Source of the DNA: Yponomeuta sedellus
Taxonomy: Eukaryota > Arthropoda > Insecta > Lepidoptera > Yponomeutidae
Assembly (NCBI GenBank): GCA_934045075.1
Contig: OW203751.1
Coordinates: 3,483,822-3,547,821, forward strand
Reading direction: 5' to 3'
Length of the DNA: 64,000 nt
Shown here in pieces: positions 54,212 to 64,000 of the stretch. The translations under genes were made by a program, and so were the position numbers. Position 1 is the first letter of the stretch, and each line of letters begins with the position of its first letter. The notes beneath the pieces are model-generated. The model had not been told where the DNA came from. It worked only from the letters and a program-made list of their open reading frames with translations, and made no database searches.

Positions 54212-57200
54212 GTAAGATTAGAAACTAATTGATGACAAGGATGATGATGACTTAACTAAGAATTGAAATAGAATAGAATTTGTTTGTTCCAAATAAAACA
54301 TATTACAAGTTGTTTTACATTTTTCAAAAAGCAAACAGTAGCGTCTGTTGGTAAACTAGGCGTGAACCTGTACTTCAGCAAACAGCGCCCCCATCCGGAA
54401 AAAATATACAGAAGGAACTAGCTACAAAATAGTTTAGACCAAATCAAAACAGTTTTATTTGTTTGCATATTAAAAATGATGATGAAATTAGTGTACCAAT
54501 TTCATGCATCAGTGTGCATCTTTTATGTTCCAGCTATTAATTAAATCTTATAAATCTAGTATATAGAAAAGGTGCGTATAGTGTAAGAACCTCTCCGTGT
54601 GTAAATGTGTGAGTGAGTGTGTGTATGTGAGAGTGTAGTAGATGCAAGTCTCTTCATAGTTAAATGAAATTTATTTGGCAGAAGAAACCTTTTAGTTGGT
54701 TTTTCTTAAATTGAAAATACTTGTGGAGATGTGACGTAAATGTGGTTTTACCGATGCATATAAATTATTTACGTAATACATGATGCGTAGACATCACCAC
54801 ATCATGGGATTTCTATTGAAATAAGCTCGCCAAGGACACTTTTCGTTTTATAATTTTGTGCGATCTGTATGATTTTTATGTGTATACATACATAACCTCA
54901 CGCCTGTATCCCAGAGGGGTACGCAGAGACCAGGGACTGCCACTTGCCACGATCCTCGTTCATAAGTCGTCACGTGCACGCACGCCGGCTCCGGCTATTT
55001 TGATCTTCCCCTTTGCCAATACATCCCTTAATTGGTCGATGTATGTCCGCCTGGGACGTCCCTTACCAGCCCTTCCACTCAGATTCACAATTTGTTTCGT
55101 CAATCTTTCTTCTTTCATCCTCTCCACATGTCCAATAAAGTATGTATGTAAATATGCTTCTAGCAGGTGTAAACGTTTCACGTAGGAGCCAATTTTTCTC
55201 TTATTACAGTAAGTACCTACTTGTAAAATTTATAACGCAGAGCTTTTCAGACGCAACACGCTGTCAATATTTGGTTTAGTTGGAAAATAAGATCGAAATC
55301 AAGTCGAAAATTGGTGTTACCCGCGATGAAAGATGGTCAGAGTGGAGTTTTTTTTCCCGCTGCCTTTTTCTCCACCACATTACGGCCCGAAGGCGGCGGA
55401 TTTCACTTTCATGTTACATTGTACTTTGACATTCAGCAAACAGAATTGAATTGAATTGAATCGAATCGAATCGAATCGAATCGAATCGTACCGAACCGAA
55501 CCGAACCGAACCGAATCGAATTGAATTGAATGGAATTGAATTGAATTAATCGATTTTTCCATGTAAATAAGATATTTTCCCGCAGTAAAACGTAGCCTAT
55601 GTGTTAATCCAGGGTGCCAGCTAACTCCATACGAAATTTTATCAAATTCGCTCCAGTCGTTTAGACGTGAAGAAGTAACAAACATAGGCACAAACAAATT
55701 TCGCCTTTGTAATATTAGTGTGATGTGTCCAAAATATGACGATAAATAGTTATATATTCAACGGATCAAATCGCGATTATTTGTTAGGTAAAACGTAATT
55801 ACCTTATTTCCCGACGTTTCGGCAGCGTTAATATTTGACCCGTTTAATATATAACTAGGTATGTATGAGTATCGCGAATCATTAAAAAATACTATGACGA
55901 TAAATATCAAGTAAGTAGGAAAAAAATCTACCTAATAATCCTGCGCTGACGAAATCGTGGGCACCGCTAGTAACTAAAGAAAAAAAAATAAACAGGATCA
56001 ACTGACTGAACTCACAACTTCCCGATTCAGAGTCCTCGATTCCTTTGTGAAACCATCGAAACAACTGACTGACTGAACAAAACAAGAGGTAGATCAAGAG
56101 AAAAACAACCTTTCAATATATCGCACCCTCAGAACGAAAGAGGCCTAAGTCAAAAAATAGTTAAAATATTTAAAAATATTCTCAAAAAATTGAGTACCTA
56201 ACAATCATAGAGAGACATAAAAAGGTATGCTCTATCCGATGAATAGTAAAACAAAGGCACTTATTGTAAAAAAAGAGCATAGCGAATCTTCCGTCCACGG
56301 CGTACCTTTTTATGACTCTATGATTGTAATTTCACTATTTTTTGACTTAAGCCTCTTTCGTTCTGAGGGTGCGATATTAACATGTCGCTCAGCGAGCTAT
56401 GGAGAGAGCTATGCTCAGAGTTTCTCTGAAGGATAGGATTCGTAATGAATGCATTAGACAGAGAATCAAGCAAGCAGTGGGCTGGCCATATCTCGCGAAG
56501 AACCGACAACCGTTGGAGTAAACGTGTTCTTGAGTGACCGCGACTCGGCAAACGTAGTGTAGGACGCCTTCCGACCAGGTGGGATGACGATCTGCGAAAA
56601 ACTGCCGGCAGATGCTGGATGCGGCAAGCTGAAGACAGGGCGCTATGGCGCTCATTAGGGCAGGGCTATGTTCAGCAGTTGACTACATAATATATCCTGA
56701 AGAAGAAGAATGGATTAACAGACTGTTGGCGTACGAGAAACTGGGTGTTAATAATGGTCTACCGTTTATCATTCCAGCAATGCCCACAGACAAGAGACGG
56801 GGCTCTCAATGTGCACATTGTAGCACACTCACACATGGACGCTGGCTGGGTGAAGACTTTCGACGAATACTACTACGGAAGTGAGTACAAGAGCGTGACC
56901 AGTGCCATGATTATGTAACTTTTCACGCATACATCTGCGTGCGAAAGCGGAATGTTTCCTTACGAAATGAAATGAAAAGGTTTTATTCAAAGTAGCGCGG
57001 AAACTGCGGCTTGATGAACGTTACAATTCCAACTAGGTGTCTATTTCGAAATCTAGATCATTTTGGTGAAAAAATGCACCAAAAAATCTCTCAACTTAGA
57101 CTTTTTAAAGTCCTTTATTGACAAAATTTACATAATTATTATAAAACATAAAATTTGAGTATTGTACAGTGGTACACAAGAAATAAGTCTCGCGGCTGTA

Positions 57201-60200
57201 CCAGCGCAGATGACCAAATTTCGGATGTGCGCCAAGTTGATCGACCAATGAGATAGTTTCATTTTATGGCAGGCCGCGCGCCTTTGTTGCTATTGGTTGA
57301 TTTAACGTCATCGATGCAGGTGACTATTAGTTTGGCAATATTAGCGTGAGCGAAATAGGTAGCGCTACTGCGGCAATCAATTCTGCACCTTAACCGTATG
57401 GGTTAAAGATCATGTTGAATGTACTTATAGCTTCGGCTACTTTCGTTACACTTCTTCCTTGTCTGCGCGAACGTAGATTCCCGAAGGGAATCTTTTTATT
57501 ACTTTTATGATGTGTAGTACTGTACCGGCTTTAATTCCAGACATCATTGTCATCTAAATAATATTAAGATATTTAAATAATATTAAGATGACAATTATTA
57601 TTATTACTAAAATTCTTTATTGCATAAAAATTTTGCACATAGGCGAGCTTAATACTTAGCATTATCTACTAGCTAACCTAAAAACGTGGAAGAGATATTG
57701 AGCCACACAATTGTACGACAAGTAGTAGATAATTATTTCGCTTTTGCACGAAGATGTATACGTGGAAAATTACATAATCAAGCCGCAGAGTTGCGTCTTT
57801 GCGCCCTGTTATTTTACCTTTTTAAAGAGGTAACATAATTTTGTATATTTTACCTCTTTCAAAATGGCCGACAGTACATAGTTTTGGTTCTCAGAGGAAA
57901 AACCGTTTATTTTATCAACACGTCCAACTGGCATTATAGTAAGCTACTCCGCAACCGTTTCTTTCTTACACTGAGGCAAGGAAACATCCGCAAAAACATT
58001 GTAGGTATTTTAGTGGCATGTTGTATAAACGAGCATTTTCTTTCACTGGTAGTTATGGGAACCAAGTTAGAAGCCAAATTCAGTGGCCTTTTAGGTCGAA
58101 TGTCAAAAAAGCTGTCAGTCAATGTCTGAATTTCAATGTTATTATTAGGCCAGCACCAACACCGCGCTGGCTATGATTGCGGGCAGGATAGATTGCCCAT
58201 ATATCCGGCACTGCTGCGACAGGCATATTTAGGTGTGAAAAACGATTTATTATTGCATATGTGTTGTTTCTGTTTATTTGTTTTTATTTCTTTCTTGTAG
58301 TTTGTTGTTTATGTGGGTCTTGAAACCTGAAATAAATGCATTTTATTTTATTGACGATGTTGCACGACATTTTGCAATTGCCGCACCTACAGCTGTATGG
58401 ATATATTGTACCTTGCACCCTTTATGTCCCCACCTAGGGCCACAGGTCTCTTACCTGACAAAGGTATAGGCTATTCCACCACGGGGCCAAGTCCGGATTG
58501 ATGGAGGCTTGCAAGACTAGTTGCTGGTCTTACTGTCAGAAGTTTTCAAGCCGCCCCCTCTAACTCGACTTATTAACTACCATCTATCGCCAGCAGCCGG
58601 CACCAACTGCTTTGCCTTGCGAAGCACGGACCCGCTCGGAAAAATGCCACAAGCGTTAGTCATAGACGGTGAACCATGCACTGCTCGCGCCCTGTGTTGC
58701 TTAACCTTAGTGATCGTTTAAGATCACGTAGGCAGCCGGGGCTCCGAGCGATTCCTCTGTTATATTACCTTGCATCCTTGCCTGTTATATTAAGTTAAAT
58801 TCGTTGTATGTGTTTCATCCATCCACTGTACCCTACAGCTGTGAGCTTGTAAAACGTTTTATAAATAATAAAATTGGAACGACCTCAACTCTGTGCTTTA
58901 TTTAAAATGTGTTTTATTTATTTTATTTAATCCTAGCTGACCCAGCAAACTTCGTACCACCTAACACTCGATTCTTTAATTTATTTATTTTTCTCCGTAA
59001 GAACCATCCTCGTACTTTAAGGAATATTCTAAAAAAGGAATCGGCGCAGTGTTATTATTGATACGGCAATTGCCGTAATATACGGTAATTCATGGGTGTT
59101 TTTTCTAATATACGGTACACGGCAGGATTTCGACTGCCGTATCATATAATACGGCAATTCAAGTCCAACATGCTCGTAACCTTAAAACAAAAAAATAATA
59201 CAAACGAAACGTAATAAATGTGTCCAATTTTCGAGATTTCCCAAAGAAAATTTTCCTGCAGACATAAATTTAACGAGATGTCTCATGCAATCTCTTTTAT
59301 ATGTCCCACTCTTAGCTAAACAAGCTTTTCAAAATCAAGGCGGGTGCACAAAATTTCAGGTGTCAGGAGATTATGCTTATCAAAATGAAAGAAAAAGAAA
59401 AGAAAAATATTCATTGCACAAGCAGTATATTAGAAACATATAGGATAAAGAAAATATAGAAAGTTGAAAATGTACTTATTATTTTTGTGTTTCAATCACT
59501 AATTATTTAATTAAAAGATAATAGGGCAGATCTGCGATTTTGTTTCATAAATACGGCAATTTGAAGGTTTAGATACGGCAACCCAGATTTTGACGATAAT
59601 AACACTGAATCGGCGAAATCGGTCCAGCTGCTCTCGAGATTTGCGCTTACCAACACATTCAGCGATTCATTTTTATATTATAGAAGAGGTGTTTTATTTA
59701 TTTTATTTGTAACATAAACAGAAAACTTGAGAAAAAAACAGAATAAGCAGTAAAGCCAAAAAATGATAGAAATCCCAAAAATGGGTGACGTAATAATGTA
59801 AAATCTTGAAAATGATACTCAAACGTCCGGGTCGCGCGGCCATGTAAGCCTCAAACGTCCGCGCGCGCGAATTACATTGTTCCGCGCCGAGCGGCCGGTA
59901 GGTACCATTGTTAGAAAAACTGTAATAACTAGAACTGCTGCAGCTACCACAAAATAAAAAATACTTCCAAATAGCTTATGAAATGCACTATCAGATAAAG
60001 TAAAAATGACGGCTCCAAGTAACATTTTGAAGTGAAATTCAATAGAATACATGAAATCAATTGTGGAAACATGGCGTGTCGCGGCGGTAATTTAACATGT
60101 CGATCTGTCGTTGTATGGAACACAAATCAATTATTATTTAATCATAAAGTGCAAATCCTTACGATTATTTTGATATATGATACATTGAAAAATAATGAAT

Positions 60201-62156
60201 ACTTATATTTTAAAAGCAGTTTGAAGTCACCTCACGTAATAGATAGGAACTGATTTTGATTTGAAACCGAAGTTTTTTTTTTATTTGGAGACTTGTCTAT
60301 GAAATCAAGCATCAATTGAACGAATAATTTAACCCAGATTATTGTAATAGCCGATTCGAGAAGTTATTTGAAAGGTTTCATTTATAAAAATCGATTTTAC
60401 TGATAGCAGTCCGCGAAGTAACTATAGCTACGTGGACGTACAACGCTACTTTTTTTTAAGTAGCTGTAGTTACGTAGAAAAGAATTAAAGAAATATAAAA
60501 AAAATGGTGCGTAGAGGTTTGCACTGTTACACTGTATTTTTTCCGGGCGCTTCCCTGCTTCGCAAGGCACATTAGCCGTTGGTGCCGGATGGCATATAAT
60601 GGCAGTCGTTAAGCTATATCTGAGGCCTTATGGGCGGCTGAATAACTTCTGACAGTAAGGCCCGCCACTGGCTTACAATCATCTACCAACCCAGACTTGG
60701 CCCCATGGTGGAGTATATATGGCCTAACCTTCCTGCTATGCAGGAAGAGACCCGTTCCCCAGCAGTGGGGGCATACAAGAGTTGATATCGAATATGATTT
60801 ATCTATCTGTCTAAGTTTTATATGTTAACAGAGACTGTAGATCATGATTTGTTTCAGCTCGGACGTCTGTGAGCACAGCAAATGTTCAGCTCATCTACCA
60901 CTCCATACTATCTGAGCTGCTTCACGATAAACGTAGAAAGTAAGTATTCGTAGTCACTAGCCAATAAAATCTGTTAATCTAATAGTGATTTGAGAAATGT
61001 GGTTTCCCAAGAAATCTGGTTTCTCAAGTCACTTTTAGTTTTTCGCTTATTAGCCTACCCGTGACCACGGCGACTGCTACGTTGCCTAAACGTCGGGAAT
61101 TAAGGTAATTGCGTTTTACATAACAAATAATCACAATTAGAACCGTTTAAAGTATAACTATGTATTAGCATCACGAGGCATTAAGAAATACCACGAATTG
61201 GAGTAAAAAGTTTTTAGTTGGAACGAACGTTTCCAACTAAAAACTTTTTATTTCTTTAAATTACAATCCTTACAAGGGATAGAACGATGGACTCGGAAGT
61301 GAGAGACCCAGGTTCGATTTTTAGTGCGGGCATGTACCAATGGCTTTGTTGTCTAAGTTAGACATTACACTATTTTTATTTTTAATGCACTAACCCGTGC
61401 TAAGGAACAAATTTAAAAACCTATTTAGAGGCTAAAAATTTCACCCATGCCGGGATTCGAACCCGCAACCTCTGGCTATCCGTACCAGCGCTCTACCAAT
61501 TGAGCCAATGGGCGACTCACGGCATCAGTGAAATTTCGAACCTCTTCACAATATTCTCTGTATTACGTACAGGCAGCGACATCTGACTTAAGCAAATTGC
61601 ATGATTGTTCCTTAGCACGGGTTAGTGCATTAAAAATAAAAATAGTGTAATCATGTGGGTACAGTGATATCGTTCCGATGTTAAACCTAACTAGCCGATA
61701 GCCAGAGGTTGCGGGTTCGAATCCCGGCATGGGTGAAAATTTTTAGCCTCTAAATGGGTTTTTAAATAAGTTATACATTGTAAAGTTATAGTAACATACC
61801 ATTCGCTGGCGGTGAAGGAAAACGTGGCGGGGAAACCTGAGTAGAAAAGAATAGAATATTTATTGGGCAAAAACAGCGCTTGTGTTTGCTCAAATACCTC
61901 AACGCTTGAAATTGCTAATCCGCGTTGGGAATGCGCGGTAACTAAGCCCATATTCTGTCTGTCTCTCTCTCTCAGAGAACGCCCGTGCCCTGCAGTAGGA
62001 CGTTTCTAGGCGACATAAAAAATACCATTGACATCGTTTCTTTAAATAAATGTATTTCTTCTTCTTCTTTTCAGGTTCACTTTCTCGGAGACTGCCTACT
62101 TCTGGAGATGGTGGAAGGAGCAGAGACCGGCCACACGGGCCACCTTCAGGGCTATG
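54128..62156 (+). CDS. lysosomal alpha-mannosidase (GH38), 5' part, cut by the window edge
   Basis: Four exons join in phase to 351 nt, 117 residues: 54128-54211, 56778-56880, 60858-60939, 62075-62156. Residues 1-19 look like a signal peptide (MQNFWVFLIFIQSQCIYSA). Then come CGYKQCPQTR and LNVHIVAHSHMDAGWVKTFD. In GH38 enzymes the His and Asp of HxD (here H47 and D49) bind the catalytic zinc. FSETAYFWRWW follows, matching the family's xxEIAFFSRWW segment. Lysosomal enzymes of this family trim terminal alpha-mannose from N-glycans and are about 1000 residues long, so only about 12 percent is here. No later exon was recognised after 62156, so intron 4 is at least 1.8 kb. Met48 replaces the Asp or Asn common between the two ligands. 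Confidence is high for GH38 and good for the lysosomal type. Confidence 0.9.
54885..55182 (-). pseudogene. LINE polyprotein C-terminal fragment
   Basis: Minus-strand reading gives [37 protein letters not shown] and KWQVAVPGLCVPL, the C-terminal end of a LINE polyprotein related to RTE types. Related pieces lie at 31620-31770, 3085-3145 and 48222-48440. In mannosidase intron 1. Confidence 0.65.
55441..55553 (+). repeat. (T/C)(T/C)GAA pentamer repeat
   Basis: Runs of TTGAA, TCGAA and CCGAA follow a LINE-like tail (CCCGCTGCCTTTTTCTCC) also seen at 33628-33765. Confidence 0.85.
56118..56377. mobile_element. 260-bp foldback MITE, mannosidase intron 1
   Basis: Arms of about 42 bases start ATATCGCACCCTCAGAACGA, with a second inverse pair inside (CAATCATAGAGAGACATAAA against TTTTTATGACTCTATGATTG). 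Confidence 0.65.
56400..56712 (+). pseudogene. RTE-like LINE 3' end in mannosidase intron 1
   Basis: Matches the element at 1335-1672, with an internal deletion (GAATCAAGCAAGCAGTGGGC) and a GAAGAAGAA tail. It ends about 65 bases before exon 2. Confidence 0.7.
56778..56880 (+). CDS. alpha-mannosidase exon 2, zinc motif
   Basis: Acceptor ATTCCAG, donor GTGAGT, phase 1 out. It encodes QCPQTRDGALNVHIVAHSH and MDAGWVKTFDEYYYG, the GH38 N-terminal signature. Confidence 0.95.
56965..57590 (-). mobile_element. Jockey/CR1-like LINE 3' tail, interrupted
   Basis: The same 3' tail as at 50640-50880 (starting GAAATGAAAAGGTTTTATTC), split by a 354-bp insertion at 57168-57521. It lies in mannosidase intron 2. 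Confidence 0.7.
57168..57521. mobile_element. 354-bp insertion flanked by GTAC
   Basis: Splits a LINE tail. Ends are AGTGGTACAC and GTGTAGTACT (imperfect inverted repeats), with GTAC on both sides (57164-57167, 57522-57525). GC-rich for its setting and non-coding. Superfamily unknown. Confidence 0.55.
58415..58755 (-). mobile_element. 5S-headed SINE, variant subfamily
   Basis: Minus orientation, with the variant head end GCAGCCGGGGCTCCGAGCG. In mannosidase intron 2. Confidence 0.6.
58936..59690 (-). mobile_element. Helitron-like unit split by a hAT-type insertion
   Basis: Minus unit: 3' part 58936-59046, 5' part 59608-59690. The two halves align with the intact units once the insertion at 59047-59607 is removed. 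Confidence 0.65.
59047..59607. mobile_element. non-autonomous hAT-like element with 8-bp target duplication
   Basis: Terminal inverted repeats CAGTGTTATTAT and ATAATAACACTG are flanked on both sides by AATCGGCG (59039-59046 and 59608-59615). Inside, ATACGGCAATT-type motifs recur near both ends in both orientations, as subterminal transposase sites do. There is no coding sequence. TIRs starting CAGTG with 8-bp duplications fit the hAT superfamily. Confidence 0.75.
60530..60792 (+). mobile_element. 5S-headed SINE, headless
   Basis: From TTTTTTCCGGGCGCTTCC to AGAGTTGATATCGA. It ends about 65 bases before mannosidase exon 3. Confidence 0.65.
60858..60939 (+). CDS. alpha-mannosidase exon 3
   Basis: Acceptor GTTTCAG, donor GTAAGT, phase 1 in and 2 out. 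It encodes TRTSVSTANVQLIYHSILSE and LLHDKRRK, like the family's VQYILDSVISALL helix. Confidence 0.9.
61208..61251. repeat. short hairpin
   Basis: TAAAAAGTTTTTAGTTGGAA and its inverse surround CGAACG. Confidence 0.6.
61375..61770. mobile_element. family A SINE, minus copy plus plus-strand remnant
   Basis: A complete minus copy (61375-61600) is followed by plus-strand terminal and head pieces (61612-61770). Mannosidase intron 3. Confidence 0.6.
62075..62156 (+). CDS. alpha-mannosidase exon 4
   Basis: Acceptor CTTTTCAG, donor GTGAAT. It encodes FTFSETAYFWRWWKEQRPAT and RATFRAM. The aromatic FxRWW run is characteristic of lysosomal GH38 enzymes. Confidence 0.9.
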
Positions 62157-62212
62157 GTGAATATTTGAAAATATAGATTAAGAACGAGCTACTCTCCTCG
62201 GAGAGTTGGTCA

Positions 62213-62580
62213 GAGCGCTCGTGGCCTAGTCGAACCTAGTGATTGGAATCAATCACTTGAGTCAAGCAACAACAGGCTCAATCAGGTGCAGGATGAGTAA
62301 CTGTCCCGTGACTACCGCTAGTGGCATTTTTTCCAGGCGCTTCCGTGCTTCGCAAAACACTTTAAGTCGTTGATGCCAGCTGTCATGTAATGGTTGTCGT
62401 TAAGCTATGTCAAAGGCATTATTAGCGGCTTGATAACTTCTGACGGTAAAGCCCGCCAGTGTCTTACAATCCTCCACCAACCCGGACTTGGCCCCCGTGG
62501 TGGAGTACGGCCTAACCTTCCTGGTACGAGTGTGCAGGAAGAGACCCATGCCGCAGCAGTGGAGACATACAAAGGGTTGT
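62213..62580 (+). mobile_element. 5S-headed SINE in mannosidase intron 4
   Basis: Complete. Head CAAGCAACAACAGGCTCAAT and GGATGAGTAACTG is diverged. Inverted partner at 62800-63012. Confidence 0.7.
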
Positions 62581-62799
62581 ACCATTCTTTATCTTGCCTT
62601 GTCACTATGTGTGTGAATCTTGGCGCTGTGCAATTAATGATCACTCCATTCAGGGAGTAGTGTAATATTGCACGCTTTTGGAGGTCTGTAATTGAGGTAT
62701 CACACACTGGCTCGGTCACACTACCGTCCGTCTTTCTGCCCAATGATCTGACATCCACTGACATTCCAGCCTGCTGGTGTGCGAGAGAGTGTATATTTT

Positions 62800-63012
62800 G
62801 GGCCTTACTGTTGAAGTTATCAAGCCGCCCATAGGGCTTCTGAGATGGCTTAACGACTGTCATTACATGACATCCGGCACCAACGACTTAACGTGCCTTG
62901 CGAAGCACGGAATCGCTCGGAAAAATACCACCACCCATCCTGTTCCTGACCGCGCCTGGAGTTAACTCAAGTGATTGATTCAATCACTCGGCTCAACTAG
63001 GCCACGAGCCTT
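62800..63012 (-). mobile_element. 5S-headed SINE, head half
   Basis: Minus orientation, from CTTACTGTTGAAGTTATC to CGGCTCAACTAGGCCACGAG. Confidence 0.65.
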
Positions 63013-63436
63013 ACCACAATAACTCAAAAAAAATTATGGAGAAAAACAAAAACATAAAAATACAGTAGAAACGCTACAGTGCGAACGGAAGTGCACCAAA
63101 AGAAAAACGCTGTAGCTCAGCAAAATGCAAGCCACAGGTGATCAGTGCTGGTTTTCTGCTGCACCTGATTCGCTGATGCATGAATTATCTACCATATACA
63201 CTACAGCTGTCTTTAAAAGCAATGTTAAGGAGTTTTATCTGTCCCTGCAAGTTTAGTATTCGTGCATTCTCCTTTTTATTGTCTTTTCCGCATGTCTCCA
63301 TATAGGTACACAATGTTGTATTTATTTCCTCATCGCGTACATTGTTATTATAACGTATTTATGTAAGTTTATCATAACTATATATGTAATTGTTTATGTA
63401 GGTATATTGTTATTTATATAAGTGAATCGAATTTTC

Positions 63437-63655
63437 GAACACTCGAATTTTCGCAGTATCCATCTTTCTTGTCTAAATTGAATAACAAAAACAATTGAAA
63501 GTGTTTCAAATGTTTCACATTTTTTTATAAAAAGAACATCATAGAAACCATTTGAAAAAAGTTTCATTCGAAAACCTCAAACCATGAAGATTCTATGTCA
63601 ATTCGAAGAACCTATTGCAATAAAACGGCAATTTCATACTTTAACCCCTATTATT
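63437..63655 (-). mobile_element. mariner 5'-end fragment
   Basis: Nearly identical to the right arm of the palindromic mariner at 47570-47790: transposase start, leader and terminal repeat in minus orientation, with only the first codons left. It is a solo end. Confidence 0.7.
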
Positions 63656-63829
63656 TGCACCGACTACCCGTCTCTTATTTGCTTCAGCAACTTTCCGTCG
63701 TAAGGTTGTCTGGAAGAAATAGTTTTTAGCAATAAGGCCGCCAATTGTACTTTGTATCTTTACATGTTTTATAATATGTGCTCTGGTGTACAATAAAGAA
63801 TATTCTTATCTTATCTTACAACGGGCGGG

Positions 63830-63995
63830 TCACAGTTGGGGGAGACTGGTTCTTGAGTGGAGACCCGTATCGGCAAACGTAGCGACGATATTCGCAAAGC
63901 GGTAGGCAGTGACTGGAAGAGGAGAGCCGAAGATCTGACTTAGTGGCGTGCCTTGGGAGAGACCTATGTCCAGCAGTGGGATGACACCGGCTGAT
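63830..63995 (+). pseudogene. RTE-like LINE 3' end, divergent
   Basis: Reads DIRKAVGSDWKRRAEDLT and then, after a stop, WRALGETYVQQWDD. It is a different RTE-type lineage from the copies above. Confidence 0.6.
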
Positions 63996-64000
63996 CATGA

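Larger units (their letters stand above)
56909..57779. mobile_element. GATTATGTAAC element, copy 2, opened by later insertions
   Basis: Left arm 56909-56963 and inverse right arm 57734-57779 (ACGAAGATGTATACGTGG, ATTACATAATC), with a LINE tail and a 354-bp insertion between. It starts 29 bases after mannosidase exon 2. Confidence 0.55.

Noticed and set aside
62405..62863. 152-residue minus-strand gene
   Set aside because: Its C-terminal third is a 5S-type SINE; the rest has no recognisable family and no splice support.

Overview
This is a eukaryotic, intron-rich, repeat-saturated window. It is almost certainly from a moth or butterfly (Lepidoptera). The reasons are short exons with GT-AG introns, several tRNA-headed SINE families, RTE-like LINE 3' ends with GAA tails, mariner fragments and Helitron-type ends (CTAG before T). 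The species cannot be named from the sequence. Nothing bacterial or viral was recognised: no operons, no CRISPR.

Two plus-strand protein genes are supported. The first (18978-42995) is a complete P protein / OCA2-type membrane permease. I could join 18 coding exons with consistent phases into 2436 nt, giving 811 residues plus a stop. It carries both conserved half-repeats of the family (DNVTTVLL...GDPPNVII, then DNIPLTTMM...[13 protein letters not shown]). Intron 15 has a GC donor instead of GT. The second (54128 to at least 62156) is the 5' end of a lysosomal alpha-mannosidase (GH38). Four exons encode a signal peptide and the first zinc-binding motif (AHSHMDAGW), and the gene runs off the right edge. 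The first 18 kb has no proven gene. It has one good candidate plus-strand coding exon (9110-9264) and one candidate minus-strand 5' UTR exon (about 6803-6955).

The rest is nested mobile DNA. The most striking component is a SINE whose head resembles 5S rRNA (GTTAAGCA, GGCGCGGTCAG and GGATGGGTGACCG in order). It has about 30 full or partial copies on both strands. Several copies lie within tens of bases of splice sites or the mannosidase start, and many form inverted pairs. Around it are four tRNA-headed SINE families, a tandem array of about 179 bp Helitron-like units (15617-16694), and at least ten palindromic or terminal-inverted-repeat elements whose ends or target duplications can be read directly. 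Further structures are a mariner 5' end folded on itself (47030-47790), four inverted pairs of the octamer TGACGTCA, and long microsatellites in OCA2 introns 6, 7 and 16.

Layout: 1-6750 foldbacks, SINEs and LINE tails; 6750-9270 possible promoter and exon sequence; 9300-18900 SINEs, a mariner fragment and the Helitron-like array; 18978-42995 OCA2 with repeat-filled introns; 43-54 kb intergenic transposon nest; 54128-64000 start of the alpha-mannosidase gene with repeats in its introns. The two genes have no evident functional link beyond both acting in lysosome-related compartments. All exon calls come from reading splice signals and family similarity; no alignment or transcript was available.
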